Assembly (NCBI RefSeq): GCF_900114315.1
Contig: NZ_FOSQ01000002.1
Span: 372,001-436,000, forward strand
Length of the DNA stretch: 64,000 nt
From: Falsiroseomonas stagni DSM 19981
GTDB taxonomy: Bacteria; Pseudomonadota; Alphaproteobacteria; Acetobacterales; Acetobacteraceae
Direction: 5' to 3'
Within the stretch, counting starts at the first letter, position 1; every line of letters starts with the position of its first letter. Shown piece after piece: positions 17,511 through 26,418 of this stretch. The position numbers and the translations under genes are program-made. The notes beneath the pieces were generated by a model. That model saw nothing but the letters and a program-made list of their open reading frames with translations, searched no databases and was not told the origin of the DNA.

Positions 17511-18435
17511 GCACCACGCCTCCCCACAATTCACGATCAGCGGCGATGCGGCGATCCATCGTGGCCCCATCCTCGAACAGCGGCACCAGGCCCATGGCTT
17601 CCAGCCGCGTGCGGAAGCCGGGATCGGCGACAGCGGCGGCGGTGCCGCGTTCCCACCGCGCGCGGCCCTCGGCGCTCATCCCCCTCGGGCCACACAGGCC
17701 GAACCAGGTGTAGCTCTCCACCCCCGGCAGCGTGGCGCTGATCGGCGGGACGTTCGGGAACAGCGGCACCGGGCGGCTATCCCCCAGCGCCAGCAGGCGC
17801 AGATCGCCATCCTGGATCTGCTTCGTCACGTCGCCGAGGCTCACCATCATGAAATCGGCGCGGTTGGCGATGACGTCGAGCAGCGCGGGCGCGGCGCCGC
17901 GATAGGGCACATGCACCATCTCCGCCGGTGCGCGCAGGCCGATCAGCGCGCCGCCGAGATGCGGCGCGGACCCCACGCCGACGCTCGCATAGGAGACGGC
18001 GGAGGGACGCGCCTTCGCGGCCTCCACCAGTTGGGCCAGCGACCGGTAGGGCGATTGCGCCCCCACCACCAGGCCGTAGGGGGACAGCGCGAAAAGCGCG
18101 ACGCCGGCGAGGTCCGTGCGTGGGTCGATCGGCAGGCGCGCGCCCGGCAGTTCCGGCGCGATGGCCAGCATGGACATGACGCAGAGCACGACGGCGGAGC
18201 CATCCGCGGGGCCGCGCGCCACCTGTTCGGCGGCGATGAAACCCGTGGCGCCGGTCCGCGTCTCCACCACCGGGCGCGTGCCAAGCGCCGGGCCGGCGAG
18301 ATCGGCCAGCAGCCGGGCAACGATATCGGCGGTACCGCCCGGCGCGAAGCCGTTCACCAGCCGGGGCGGGGATTGCGCCGCCGCCGAAAGCGACAATGTG
18401 GCCATGACGGCGATGGCTAGCAGGCGACGCAGCAT
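17485..18435 (-). CDS. Bug/TctC-family receptor with shortened N-terminus
   Basis: Periplasmic receptor of 316 residues with signal MLRRLLAIAVMATLSLSAAAQ. Unlike most Bug proteins it lacks the WPxRPI strand after the signal and goes straight to PPRLVNGFAPGGTADIVARLLAD, keeping the GG binding loop. The second signature is MVHVPYRGAAPALLDVIANRADFMM. GGAGGAGG precedes the ATG at 18435; an upstream ATG at 18489 would add a non-signal-like extension. Its 3' end overlaps the probable GTG start of the YciA-like thioesterase, suggesting a three-gene operon. Confidence 0.88.
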   Translation of the reverse strand: MLRRLLAIAVMATLSLSAAAQSPPRLVNGFAPGGTADIVARLLADLAGPALGTRPVVETRTGATGFIAAEQVARGPADGSAVVLCVMSMLAIAPELPGARLPIDPRTDLAGVALFALSPYGLVVGAQSPYRSLAQLVEAAKARPSAVSYASVGVGSAPHLGGALIGLRAPAEMVHVPYRGAAPALLDVIANRADFMMVSLGDVTKQIQDGDLRLLALGDSRPVPLFPNVPPISATLPGVESYTWFGLCGPRGMSAEGRARWERGTAAAVADPGFRTRLEAMGLVPLFEDGATMDRRIAADRELWGGVVRAANIRAE

Positions 18436-18509
18436 CGGGAGCCTCCTCCGCAGGAGTCCGGGCGCAGGCTGCGCCTCCAGGATTCCCACAGCATAGCGTG
18501 CACCGCGAC

Positions 18510-19088
18510 ATGGCGATCGTCCACTTCATCACCCACCCCGACGTCCATGTTGACCCCGGGATTCCCGTGCCGGAATGGCGCCTCTCCGCCCGGGGCATCC
18601 ACCGCGCGCTGGCGATGCTGGAACAGCCGTGGTTGCGACCCGTGGCGAGCCTCTTCGGCAGCGCGGAACGCAAGGCCGTGGATACCGCCGCGATCCTGGC
18701 AGCCGGCACGGGCCTGGATGTGACGGTGCTGGAGGCCCTGCACGAAAACGACCGCAGCGCCACCGGCTACCTGCCCGGCCCAGCCTTCGAGGCCATGGCC
18801 GATGCCTTCTTCGCCAGGCCCACGGACAGCGTCCGCGGTTGGGAACGGGCCATCGATGCCCAGGCGCGGATCGTCGCGGCGGTGGACCATGTGCTGGCGC
18901 AGGCGCCGCCTGGCGATGTCGCCATCGTCGCCCATGGGGCGGTGGGCGCGCTGCTGCTCTGCGCGCTGAAGGCGGTGCCGATCAGCCGGGCGGAGGACCA
19001 GCCCGGCCGTGGCGGCGGCAACCGCTTCGCCTTCGATCGCGCCAGCCGCGCGCTGCGGCACGGCTGGCGGCCCATCGACCGGCGCTGA
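18510..19088 (+). CDS. Histidine phosphatase superfamily protein with altered RHG motif
   Basis: A 192-residue protein with the layout of a branch 1 histidine phosphatase. The N-terminal strand and catalytic loop read IVHFITHPDV, where the usual LxRHGE would be, so His is kept but the preceding Arg is Thr. The SLFGSAERKAVDTAAIL block keeps the S-x-x-x-R-x-x-x-T-A pattern, and DVAIVAHGAVGALLL provides the second His. A Glu-rich ALHENDRSATGYLP segment supplies the acid. Such changes are known in divergent members of the family. The substrate is unknown. An in-frame GTG at 18498 is an alternative start. The gene ends three bases before the converging monooxygenase gene. Confidence 0.8.
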   Translation: MAIVHFITHPDVHVDPGIPVPEWRLSARGIHRALAMLEQPWLRPVASLFGSAERKAVDTAAILAAGTGLDVTVLEALHENDRSATGYLPGPAFEAMADAFFARPTDSVRGWERAIDAQARIVAAVDHVLAQAPPGDVAIVAHGAVGALLLCALKAVPISRAEDQPGRGGGNRFAFDRASRALRHGWRPIDRR

Positions 19089-19091
19089 GGG

Positions 19092-20447
19092 TCAGGCCGC
19101 GGCGGCGATCCCGGTTGCGGGGAAGAACTGGCTGTCCGGCCGCCTCAGGCCGAGGTGGTCGCGCAGCGTCGTGCCGCTGTAGCCCTGCCGGAACAGGCCG
19201 CGGCGGCGCAGGATGGGCACGACCTCCGCCACGAAGGCGTCGAACAGCGCGGGCAGCACGGGCGGCATGACGTTGAAGCCGTCCGCCGCGCCGGTGGTGA
19301 ACCAATCCTCGATCACCGCCGCCACCTGTTCCGGCGTGCCGGCCAGGCTGAAATGGCCTCGGGCACCGGACAGGCTGTGCAGCAGGGCCCGCAAGGTCGG
19401 GCGTTCCCGCGCCACCAGCGCGGTGATGACGGCGGCGCGGCTCTGCGCGGCCTGCACCGTCGCGGGGTCGGGGAAGTCCTCCACGCGCAGCACCTGGTCG
19501 AGCGAGAGGTGCGAGAAATCATGCCCACCGAAGCGTGCAGACAGCCGCGCCAGGCCGACGGCGGGGTCGGTCAGCTCGTTCAGCTCGCGTTGCAGGCGCT
19601 GCGCCTCTGCCTCCGTCCCCGCGATGACGGGGCTGATGCCAGGAAGGACCAGGATCTGGGAGGGATCGCGGCCGATGGCCCGCGCGCGGGCCTTGAGGTC
19701 CGCATGGAAGCCCTGCGCGGCCTGCTTCTCCAGATGCGCGGTGAAGACCGCCTCCGCATGCCGCGCCGCGAAGCCGCGCCCGGTGTCGGAGGAGCCGGCC
19801 TGCACCAGCACGGGCCTTCCCTGCGGGCCGCGCGGCAGGTTCAGCGGGCCGGCGACCTGGTAGTGCGGGCCCTGGTGGTCGAAGCGGCGGATGCGCGCGG
19901 GGTCGGCGAAGCGGCCGCCTTCCCGGTCATCCAGCACCGCATCATCCGCCCAGCTGTCCCAGAGCTTCTTGACCACGTCGAGGAAGTCATCGGCCTGGGC
20001 ATAGCGTTCGGCATGCGGGGTCTGCTTCGCCTCCCCGAAATTGCGCCCGGCTTCTGGCAGCCAGGTGGTGACGATGTTCCAGCCGACGCGCCCGCCGCTG
20101 ATGTGGTCGATGCTGGCGAATTGCCGGGCGAGGTTGAAGGGCTCCGTATAGCTGGTGGAGGCGGTGGCGATCAGGCCGATATGCGTGGTGGCGCCGGCCA
20201 CGGCGGCGAGCGTCGTGATCGGCTCCAGCTGCCCCTTCGCGACATGCGCGGCCTCATCGCCCAGGGCCAGGTGGTCGGCGAAGAAGATGCTGTCGAAGGC
20301 CGCGGCCTCCGCGGCGCGGGCGAGGTCCTGGTAGTAGCGGATGTCGGTCAGCGCGCGCGGCGTCGCGCCGGGGTGGCGCCAGGCGGCCTCATGATGGCCG
20401 CGGCTGTTGATGAAGAGGTTCAGGTGCAAGTCGCGGGGCATGGTCAT
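19092..20447 (-). CDS. LLM-class flavin-dependent monooxygenase (NtaA/SnaA/DszA type)
   Basis: A 451-residue FMNH2-dependent monooxygenase of the bacterial luciferase-like family, in the subgroup of nitrilotriacetate and dibenzothiophene-sulfone monooxygenases. Typical segments are LHLNLFINSRGHHEAAWRHP, FDSIFFADHLALG, PFNLARQFASIDHISGGRVGWNIVTTW and GRPVLVQAGSSDTGRGFAARHAEAVFT. The ATG at 20447 follows GGAGGAG. It is the last gene of the minus-strand sulfonate-type ABC operon, 10 bases after the ATPase stop. This suggests it releases sulfite or cleaves a C-S or C-N bond of the imported compound. It needs a flavin reductase, which is not present here. Confidence 0.9.
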   Translation of the reverse strand: MTMPRDLHLNLFINSRGHHEAAWRHPGATPRALTDIRYYQDLARAAEAAAFDSIFFADHLALGDEAAHVAKGQLEPITTLAAVAGATTHIGLIATASTSYTEPFNLARQFASIDHISGGRVGWNIVTTWLPEAGRNFGEAKQTPHAERYAQADDFLDVVKKLWDSWADDAVLDDREGGRFADPARIRRFDHQGPHYQVAGPLNLPRGPQGRPVLVQAGSSDTGRGFAARHAEAVFTAHLEKQAAQGFHADLKARARAIGRDPSQILVLPGISPVIAGTEAEAQRLQRELNELTDPAVGLARLSARFGGHDFSHLSLDQVLRVEDFPDPATVQAAQSRAAVITALVARERPTLRALLHSLSGARGHFSLAGTPEQVAAVIEDWFTTGAADGFNVMPPVLPALFDAFVAEVVPILRRRGLFRQGYSGTTLRDHLGLRRPDSQFFPATGIAAAA

Positions 20448-20457
20448 GCTCCTCCGG

Positions 20458-21165
20458 TCAGGCGTGTTCGGGAACGCCGAGGGCGTTGAGAAGAAGGCCG
20501 CGCAGCGCGTCGAAGCCGGCATCGCTGCGGCGGCGCGGCGGCGGCAGGGCGATGGGCAGGTCCCGCGTGATGCGGCCCTGGTCCATCACCAGGATCCGAT
20601 CCGCGAGGGTCAGTGCCTCATCCACATCATGCGTCACCAGCAGGACGGTCGGGCGGTGGCGGGCCACCAGGGCGGCGAGCAGCGCGTGCATGCGCAGCCT
20701 GGTCAGCGCGTCGAGCGCCCCGAAGGGCTCATCCGCCAGCAGCAGCGCGGGTTCGCGCACCAAAGCGCGGGCCAGCGCCACGCGCTGCTGTTCGCCGCCG
20801 GACAGCGTGCCGGGCCAGGCATCCTCCCTTCCCTCCAGCCCCACGGCGGCCAGCACGCGGCGGGCGCGGGGTTCGGCATCCGCGGCAGCGAGGCCGAGGG
20901 TGACGTTGGACAGCACCCGCTCCCACGGCAGAAGGCGGCTGTCCTGGAACAGGATGGCCTTGCTGCGCGGCGCCTCCACCGTGCCGCCGCCGGCCACGCC
21001 GTCATCGAGGCCCGCGATGGCGCGCAGCAGCGTGGATTTGCCGCAGCCGCTGCGGCCGATCAGCGCCACGAACTCCCCGGGCTGGATCGCGAGGTCGATC
21101 CCGTCCAGCACCACGCGGCCGGCGAAGGCGCGGGTCAGCGCCTCGATCCTCACCGCGGGACTCAT
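20458..21165 (-). CDS. ABC transporter ATPase, nitrate/sulfonate/taurine type
   Basis: A 235-residue ATP-binding subunit of an SsuB/TauB-like importer. Walker A is ALIGRSGCGKSTLLRAIAG, the Q-loop ILFQDSRLLPW, the signature LSGGEQQRVALARAL, Walker B LLLADEPFGALDALTRLRM and the H-loop LLVTHDVDEALTLADRIL. The DEPFGALD and QDSRLLPW forms are characteristic of the SsuB group. It overlaps the upstream permease gene (ATGA at 21162-21165) and precedes the LLM monooxygenase gene, making a binding protein-permease-ATPase-monooxygenase operon. Confidence 0.93.
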   Translation of the reverse strand: MSPAVRIEALTRAFAGRVVLDGIDLAIQPGEFVALIGRSGCGKSTLLRAIAGLDDGVAGGGTVEAPRSKAILFQDSRLLPWERVLSNVTLGLAAADAEPRARRVLAAVGLEGREDAWPGTLSGGEQQRVALARALVREPALLLADEPFGALDALTRLRMHALLAALVARHRPTVLLVTHDVDEALTLADRILVMDQGRITRDLPIALPPPRRRSDAGFDALRGLLLNALGVPEHA

Positions 21166-22028
21166 GCGCCGAGTGCCTTGCGCCAGGACAGCGCGCGCCG
21201 TTCCAGTGCCCGCACCGCCATGTCCGACGCCAGGCCCAGCACGGCATAGACCGCGAGGCCGACGACGATGACATCCGTCTGCCCGTAGTCCCGCGCACGG
21301 TTCATCAGGTAGCCGATGCCCTCCGTCGTGTTGATCTGTTCCAGCACGACCAGCGCGGTCCAGCAGGCCGTGACCGCCAGGCGGAGCCCGGTGAAGAAGC
21401 CCGGCAGCGCACCCGGCAGCGCCACGCGCCGCAGGAACTCCGCCCGGCCGAGGCCGACGGAGCGCGCGAGTTCGACGAAGCGCAGGTCGATGCCGCGCAG
21501 CGCCGCATGCGTGTTGATGTAGACGGGGACGAGGACGGAGGTGGCGATGAGGGCGATCTTCATCACCTCCCCGATCCCGAGCCACAGGATCGCCAGCGGG
21601 ATCAGCGCCAGCGTCGGGATGGCGCGCTTCACCTGCACGACGCCGTCAATCGAGGCCTCGCCAAGCCGCGTCAGGCCTGAGGCCAGCGCCAGCACCAGGC
21701 CGATCGCCACGCCGATGCCGAGCCCGAGCCAGGCGCGCTGGGCGGAGGCGAGGAAATGCTCCTGCAAGGTGCCGGCCTGGAGCATGGCGAAGCCGGAGGT
21801 GACGGCGGTGGAGGGCGCGGCCAGCAGGCGGGGTGAGAGCAGGCCGGTCTGCGACGCGGCTTCCCAGACCAGCACCAGCACCAGCGGGCCGAAGAGGATG
21901 CCCCAGGCCGGCAGGCGCCGCGGCGCCAGCACCGGCGCCGCGCGGGGCGCCGGGCGGGGTTGCGGCGGATCGATCGGCAGCAGCACATCCGCCACCGAGA
22001 TCAATTCGTAGCTGGCGCGATCGCTCAT
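21162..22028 (-). CDS. ABC transporter permease, nitrate/sulfonate/taurine type
   Basis: A 288-residue inner-membrane permease of the SsuC/TauC group with about six TM segments. The coupling loop LVFVELARSVGLGR-type sequence is seen as RFVELARSVGLGRAEFLRRVALPGALPGFFTGLRL, followed by ACWTALVVLEQINTTEGIGYLMNRARDYGQTDVIVVGL, the conserved C-terminal region. It has a longer than usual N-terminal tail (about 45 residues, rich in Pro and Arg). It overlaps both neighbours by four bases. Confidence 0.92.
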   Translation of the reverse strand: MSDRASYELISVADVLLPIDPPQPRPAPRAAPVLAPRRLPAWGILFGPLVLVLVWEAASQTGLLSPRLLAAPSTAVTSGFAMLQAGTLQEHFLASAQRAWLGLGIGVAIGLVLALASGLTRLGEASIDGVVQVKRAIPTLALIPLAILWLGIGEVMKIALIATSVLVPVYINTHAALRGIDLRFVELARSVGLGRAEFLRRVALPGALPGFFTGLRLAVTACWTALVVLEQINTTEGIGYLMNRARDYGQTDVIVVGLAVYAVLGLASDMAVRALERRALSWRKALGA

Positions 22029-23041
22029 GCCGCGTGCTCCGCGATGACCGCGTCGAAGCGCAGGTCGAATTCCTCCCGCGCATCCAGGCGGCGGGGGATG
22101 TCGCCGGCGGCGTGGATCAGGTCGATCGTCGACTGGTGCGGGGCGATGAGGGTGGAGAGCGCGGGGAAGCGGTACTCGCCCTCGGAGGCCTCGATGGCGC
22201 GGCCATCCTCCGGGCGGAGGTTCTGCAGGCGCACGTAATAGGCCTGCACCCATTCCTCCGGCCGCGCCTTGGACCAGCGGCTGGCGGCGATCCAGCGGAT
22301 GACGAAGTCCCGCAGCGCCGCGGCCTTCGCCGAATCATCCAGCGCGCGACCGCTGGCATAGAGGTAGCTGAGGCGCCGGGGCAGATCGGCATGCTGGTCA
22401 GCCGGCAGGGCGGAGGCCCCGCGATCCGCCCATTGCGCGAGGTAGCGGGAGAAATGCGGTTCGTTCAGCGGCGCCAGGTCAACCTGCCCGCCCCGCACCG
22501 CGTCGGGGAAGTCGGAGACACGCAGCGGCACCAGGCGCACGTCGCGGCGCGTCAGCCCCGCCAGTTGCAGCGCCCGCAGCACGAAGGGCTGGCGGCCCGT
22601 GCCCTCGGCATAGGCGATGCGCTTGCCGGCGAAGTCCTTGAGCGTCGCGACGGTCAGCCCCGGGCGCACCGCGAATTTGTAGTCCGGCTCGGTCGAGGTC
22701 CGGGCGGCGATGATGGGTATGCGCTCCCCCGCCGCATGGGCCTGGATGGGGGGCGTGTTGCCGACGATGCCGAGGTCGAGCGCACCGGCGCGGAACGCCT
22801 CCAGGATGGCGGGGCCGCCGAGGAAATTGGCGTAGTTCACGGTCGCGGCCAGGCGGCCATGTTCGCCGGAGGCCTGCATCATGGTCTGCAACGCCTGGTT
22901 CTGGTCCGCCGCCACCAGCCGCGTGCCGGGCGGCACCCGGCGCGGAAGATCGGCGGCGATGGCGGGCGATGCCAGCAACGCAGGCAGCAGGAAGGTCGCG
23001 CGGCGGCCGAGCACGGCGCGCCGGGATGGCACGAGAGGCAT
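22025..23041 (-). CDS. ABC transporter substrate-binding protein, aliphatic sulfonate type
   Basis: Periplasmic receptor of 338 residues with signal MPLVPSRRAVLGRRATFLLPALLASPAIAAD. The motif PPGTRLVAADQNQALQTMMQASG and VNYANFLGGPAILEAFRAGALDLGIVGNTPPIQA match the SsuA/NrtA-like fold, including the ligand-contact segment GNTPP. FAGKRIAYAEGTGRQPFVLRAL is the second lobe motif. It heads the operon with permease, ATPase and LLM monooxygenase. The ribosome-binding site AAGGA is followed by GTCCTT just before the ATG, so the site could be hidden in a small stem. Confidence 0.9.
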   Translation of the reverse strand: MPLVPSRRAVLGRRATFLLPALLASPAIAADLPRRVPPGTRLVAADQNQALQTMMQASGEHGRLAATVNYANFLGGPAILEAFRAGALDLGIVGNTPPIQAHAAGERIPIIAARTSTEPDYKFAVRPGLTVATLKDFAGKRIAYAEGTGRQPFVLRALQLAGLTRRDVRLVPLRVSDFPDAVRGGQVDLAPLNEPHFSRYLAQWADRGASALPADQHADLPRRLSYLYASGRALDDSAKAAALRDFVIRWIAASRWSKARPEEWVQAYYVRLQNLRPEDGRAIEASEGEYRFPALSTLIAPHQSTIDLIHAAGDIPRRLDAREEFDLRFDAVIAEHAA

Positions 23042-23168
23042 GAAGGACGGGTCCTTGCGCGGAGGGACGGCGCCGCCCGGCGGACCGGGCGGAAGGGGGC
23101 GGCGGGTCAGCCCCGACAGCAGGGCAGGATGGGCGGCATGGGGCGCTCCTCTGCGGCACGCGGATCAT

Positions 23169-23183
23169 GCGATCATCGATCGC
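23169..23183. promoter_or_regulatory. Candidate operator in the amine oxidase/sulfonate-ABC divergent region
   Basis: An inverted repeat GCGATC-ATC-GATCGC beside an AT-rich stretch (23188-23221). It lies between two divergent operons in a 271-base gap that is otherwise unremarkable, where a shared promoter region is expected. The regulator is not identifiable from the window. Confidence 0.35.
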
Positions 23184-23312
23184 GTAGAGTCAATAATCAC
23201 GATTCAATCGCAGTGAATAACCGATGCCTGCTCATTCAGCCGTTGAACCGGCCCACGCTTCCGTCCCCCTCCCGCCCCCGTTACCGTCCCCGGAGGCCCG
23301 AAGGACGACCCC

Positions 23313-25205
23313 ATGCCCGCCCACCCGCTCGATCCGCTGACTCCCGCGGAAATCCGCCAAGCCACCGCGCTGGTCCGCGCCGCGCATGATTTGGGCGCGG
23401 GGATGATGTTCGAGACGATCAGCTTGGCCGAACCGTCCAAGGCCGAGCTCCGCGCGGAAACGCCCCCGCCCCGCCGCGCCTTCGTCTGCGCCTTCGATCG
23501 CCGCGATGGCCGGGTGTTCGAGGCGGTGGTGGACCTGGCCGCCGGCGCGGTGCTGTCCTGGCAGCACATCCCCGGCGTGCGGCCGCGCATCCTCTTCGAC
23601 GACATCGAACTGGTCGGCCGCGTCGCCCGCGCCGATCCGGGCTTCCAGGCCGCGCTGGCAAGGCGCGGGATCACCGATATCGGGCTGGTGCAGGTGGACC
23701 CCTGGTCCGCCGGGAACTACGGACTGCCGGATGAGGAAGGGCGGCGCCTGTCGCACACCTTCTGCTGGCTGCGCACCTCGCCGGACGACAACGCCTATGC
23801 CCACCCCATCGAGGGTCTCTGCGCTGTCATCGACCTCGACCGCGCGGCCGTGCTGCGCATCGACGACCATGGCGCGGCACCGATTCCGATGCGGGATTCG
23901 AACTATGCGGCGCAGTTCCGCACGGTGTTCCGCGACGACATCCGGCCGCTGGAGATCATCCAGCCGGACGGTCCTTCCTTCGCCGTGGACGGCCAGGAAG
24001 TCCGCTGGCAGAAATGGCGCTTCCGCGTCGGCTTCAACGCGCGGGAGGGCCTGGTGCTGCACGCCCTGACCTATGAGGACCAGGGCCGCACCCGCCCCGT
24101 GATGCATCGCGGCGCGCTGTCGGAGATGGTGGTGCCCTATGCGCACCCCGGCGGCGGGCACTTCCGCAAGAACGCCTTCGATGTCGGGGAATACGGCATC
24201 GGCGTGCTGGCCAATTCGCTGACGCTGGGCTGCGACTGCCTCGGCGCCATCCACTACTTCGATGGCTGGCTGGCGGACAGCAAGGGAGATCCCTATTGCA
24301 TCCCGAACGCGATCTGCCTGCATGAGGAGGATCACGGGATCCTCTGGAAACACACGGACCTGCACACCGGCAAGGTGGAGGTGCGGCGCGCAAGGCGGCT
24401 GGTGCTGTCCTCCATATCCACCATCGGCAACTACGAATACGGGTCCTTCTGGTACCTGCACCAGGACGGCTCCATCCATTTCGAGATCAAGGCCACCGGC
24501 ATCATGAACACCGCCGGCCTCAAGCCGGGGGAGGAACCCCGCTTCGGCACCCTGGTGGCCCCCGGCGTCTATGCGCATCTGCACCAGCACGTCTTCAACA
24601 TGCGGCTCGACATGGATGTCGACGGAGAGGCGAACCGGGTGGTGGAGGTCGATACCGTTGGCCTGCCGATGGGGCCGGAGAACCCCCACGGCAACGCCTT
24701 CATGCTGCGGGAGACGGTGCTGGAGAGCGAATTGCGCGCACAGCGCAACGTGGATTTCTACAAGATGCGTGGCTGGCGGGTGGAAAGCGCCCACGCCCGC
24801 AACGCCATGGGCCAGCCGACCGCCTATCGCCTGGTCGTCCAGAACCCCCTGCCCACCTTCTCCGCCCCCGAGGCCAGCGTGACGAAGCGCGCCGCCTTCA
24901 TGACCAGGCAGCTCTGGGTCACGGCTTTCGATGCAGAGGAGATGTTCGCCGCGGGCCGCTACCCCAACCAGTCCAGCGGCGGCGATGGCCTGCCGGCCTG
25001 GACGGCGGCGGACCGGCCGCTCGTCGATGCCGATCTGGTCCTCTGGCACAGCTTCGGCCTGCACCACGTCCCGCGGCCGGAGGATTTCCCGGTCCAGCCC
25101 GTCATCACCGCCGGCTTCGCCCTGCATCCCGAGGGCTTCTTCGACGAGAACCCGGCGCTGGACGTGCCGCCCGGCCGCAGCGCGAAGAGCTGCTGCGTCG
25201 GCTAG
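23313..25205 (+). CDS. Copper-containing primary amine oxidase
   Basis: A 630-residue enzyme that oxidises a primary amine to the aldehyde with release of ammonia and H2O2, using topaquinone and copper. The catalytic base is D290 in FDVGEYGIGVLANSL. The topaquinone precursor is Y374 in STIGNYEYGSFWYL. Copper ligands are H424 and H426 (HLHQHVFN), and the third is H584 or H585 in FGLHHVPRPEDFPVQPV. The protein has no signal peptide, so it is probably cytoplasmic like the Arthrobacter enzymes. GAAGGA precedes the ATG at 23313. It is divergent from the sulfonate ABC operon. The amine substrate (tyramine, phenylethylamine or histamine type) is not certain. Confidence 0.94.
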   Translation: MPAHPLDPLTPAEIRQATALVRAAHDLGAGMMFETISLAEPSKAELRAETPPPRRAFVCAFDRRDGRVFEAVVDLAAGAVLSWQHIPGVRPRILFDDIELVGRVARADPGFQAALARRGITDIGLVQVDPWSAGNYGLPDEEGRRLSHTFCWLRTSPDDNAYAHPIEGLCAVIDLDRAAVLRIDDHGAAPIPMRDSNYAAQFRTVFRDDIRPLEIIQPDGPSFAVDGQEVRWQKWRFRVGFNAREGLVLHALTYEDQGRTRPVMHRGALSEMVVPYAHPGGGHFRKNAFDVGEYGIGVLANSLTLGCDCLGAIHYFDGWLADSKGDPYCIPNAICLHEEDHGILWKHTDLHTGKVEVRRARRLVLSSISTIGNYEYGSFWYLHQDGSIHFEIKATGIMNTAGLKPGEEPRFGTLVAPGVYAHLHQHVFNMRLDMDVDGEANRVVEVDTVGLPMGPENPHGNAFMLRETVLESELRAQRNVDFYKMRGWRVESAHARNAMGQPTAYRLVVQNPLPTFSAPEASVTKRAAFMTRQLWVTAFDAEEMFAAGRYPNQSSGGDGLPAWTAADRPLVDADLVLWHSFGLHHVPRPEDFPVQPVITAGFALHPEGFFDENPALDVPPGRSAKSCCVG

Positions 25206-25311
25206 CCCCGCGGGGCAGCCATGCAACGAAACTATGTCAGCCCCTCTTACCGTTTCTAAAAGAACGCGGCATGGTAGGGAACGCGCAAGGAAACGCTGGA
25301 GGACTCGCCTG

Positions 25312-26385
25312 ATGAGCAATTTCCCGATCACCCGGACCAGCTCGCCCAAGGCGAAGCCCGCCGATGAGACCCTGTCCTTCGGCAAGGTCCTGACCGACCA
25401 CATGTTCCTGATGAACTACGACGAGGGCCAGGGCTGGCATTCCCCGCGCATCGAGCCCTACGGGCCCCTCAGCCTCGACCCCGCGACCAGCGTGCTGCAT
25501 TACGGCCAGGCGATCTTCGACGGGTTGAAGGCCTTCCGCGGCGATGACGGCCAGATCCGCCTGTTCCGCCCGGACCGCCATGCGGAGCGCTTCAACCGCT
25601 CCGCCCGCATCATGTGCATGCCGGAAGTGCCGGTGGACATCATCCGCCAGAGCTTCGACGCGCTGGTCGGCGTGGATGCGGATTGGGTGCCGCGCAAGGC
25701 CGGCACCTCGCTATATCTCCGCCCCACCATCATCGCGACCGATGTGATGCTGGGCGTGCATCCCGCGCACAGCTACCTGTATTTCCTGATCCTGTCGCCG
25801 GTCGGCAGCTACTACAAGGAAGGCGTGAAGCCGGTCCGCATCCTGGCATCCGACAGCCATGTGCGCGCCGTGCGCGGCGGCACGGGCGAGGCGAAGACGG
25901 CGGCGAACTACGCGCAGTCGCTCTCCGGCCAGCAGGATGCCGCCGCCGCGGGCTACACGCAGGTGCTCTACCTCGATGGCGTGCACCGGCAGTACCTGGA
26001 TGAGGTCGGGACCATGAACATCATGGTCCGCATCGGGGATGAGGTGATCACGCCCCCGCTGGCCGGCACCATCCTGGATGGCGTGACCCGCGCCTCCACC
26101 CTCCAGCTCATGCGGGACTGGGGCCTCAAGGTTTCCGAGCGTCCCATCACGATCGACGAGGTGATGGCGGCCGGGCGCGACGGCACGCTGAAGGAAATGT
26201 GGGGCACGGGCACCGCGGCCGTCGTCTCCCCGGTCGGCACCCTCGGCTACAAGGGGGAGGATGTGCTGATCAATGGTGGCGTGACCGGGGAGCTGACGCA
26301 GAAGCTCTACGACAGCATCGTCGGCATCCAGTACGGCCGGACCAATGATGCGCATGGCTGGACCAGCGTGGTGCCGGTCGGCTGA
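25312..26385 (+). CDS. ilvE: Branched-chain amino acid aminotransferase (type II)
   Basis: A 357-residue fold-type IV PLP enzyme that interconverts leucine, isoleucine and valine with their 2-keto acids. The long N-terminal motif LSFGKVLTDHMFLMNYDEGQGWHSPRIEPYGPLSLDPATSVLHYGQAIFDGLKAFR identifies the longer BCAT type also seen in eukaryotes. The Schiff-base Lys is K195 in TGEAKTAANYAQSL. The PLP-phosphate segment is EMWGTGTAAVVSPVG. The start at 25312 follows GGAGG. The 106-base gap upstream has an AT-richer stretch (25228-25262) that may hold the promoter. A terminator-like stem follows the stop. Confidence 0.94.
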   Translation: MSNFPITRTSSPKAKPADETLSFGKVLTDHMFLMNYDEGQGWHSPRIEPYGPLSLDPATSVLHYGQAIFDGLKAFRGDDGQIRLFRPDRHAERFNRSARIMCMPEVPVDIIRQSFDALVGVDADWVPRKAGTSLYLRPTIIATDVMLGVHPAHSYLYFLILSPVGSYYKEGVKPVRILASDSHVRAVRGGTGEAKTAANYAQSLSGQQDAAAAGYTQVLYLDGVHRQYLDEVGTMNIMVRIGDEVITPPLAGTILDGVTRASTLQLMRDWGLKVSERPITIDEVMAAGRDGTLKEMWGTGTAAVVSPVGTLGYKGEDVLINGGVTGELTQKLYDSIVGIQYGRTNDAHGWTSVVPVG

Positions 26386-26394
26386 TCGAAGCGC

Positions 26395-26415
26395 GGGGGC
26401 GGCGATGCCGTCCCC
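26395..26415. terminator. Short hairpin between ilvE and the kinase-like gene
   Basis: Arms GGGGGCGGC and GCCGTCCCC pair over nine positions (one G-T) with the loop GAT. It lies 10 bases after the ilvE stop and four bases from the converging gene's stop. No T tract is present. Confidence 0.45.
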
Positions 26416-26418
26416 GGT

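Noticed and set aside
23232-25403. A 723-codon minus-strand frame opposite the copper amine oxidase
   Set aside because: The amine oxidase has all catalytic residues on the plus strand; the antisense frame shows no motif.
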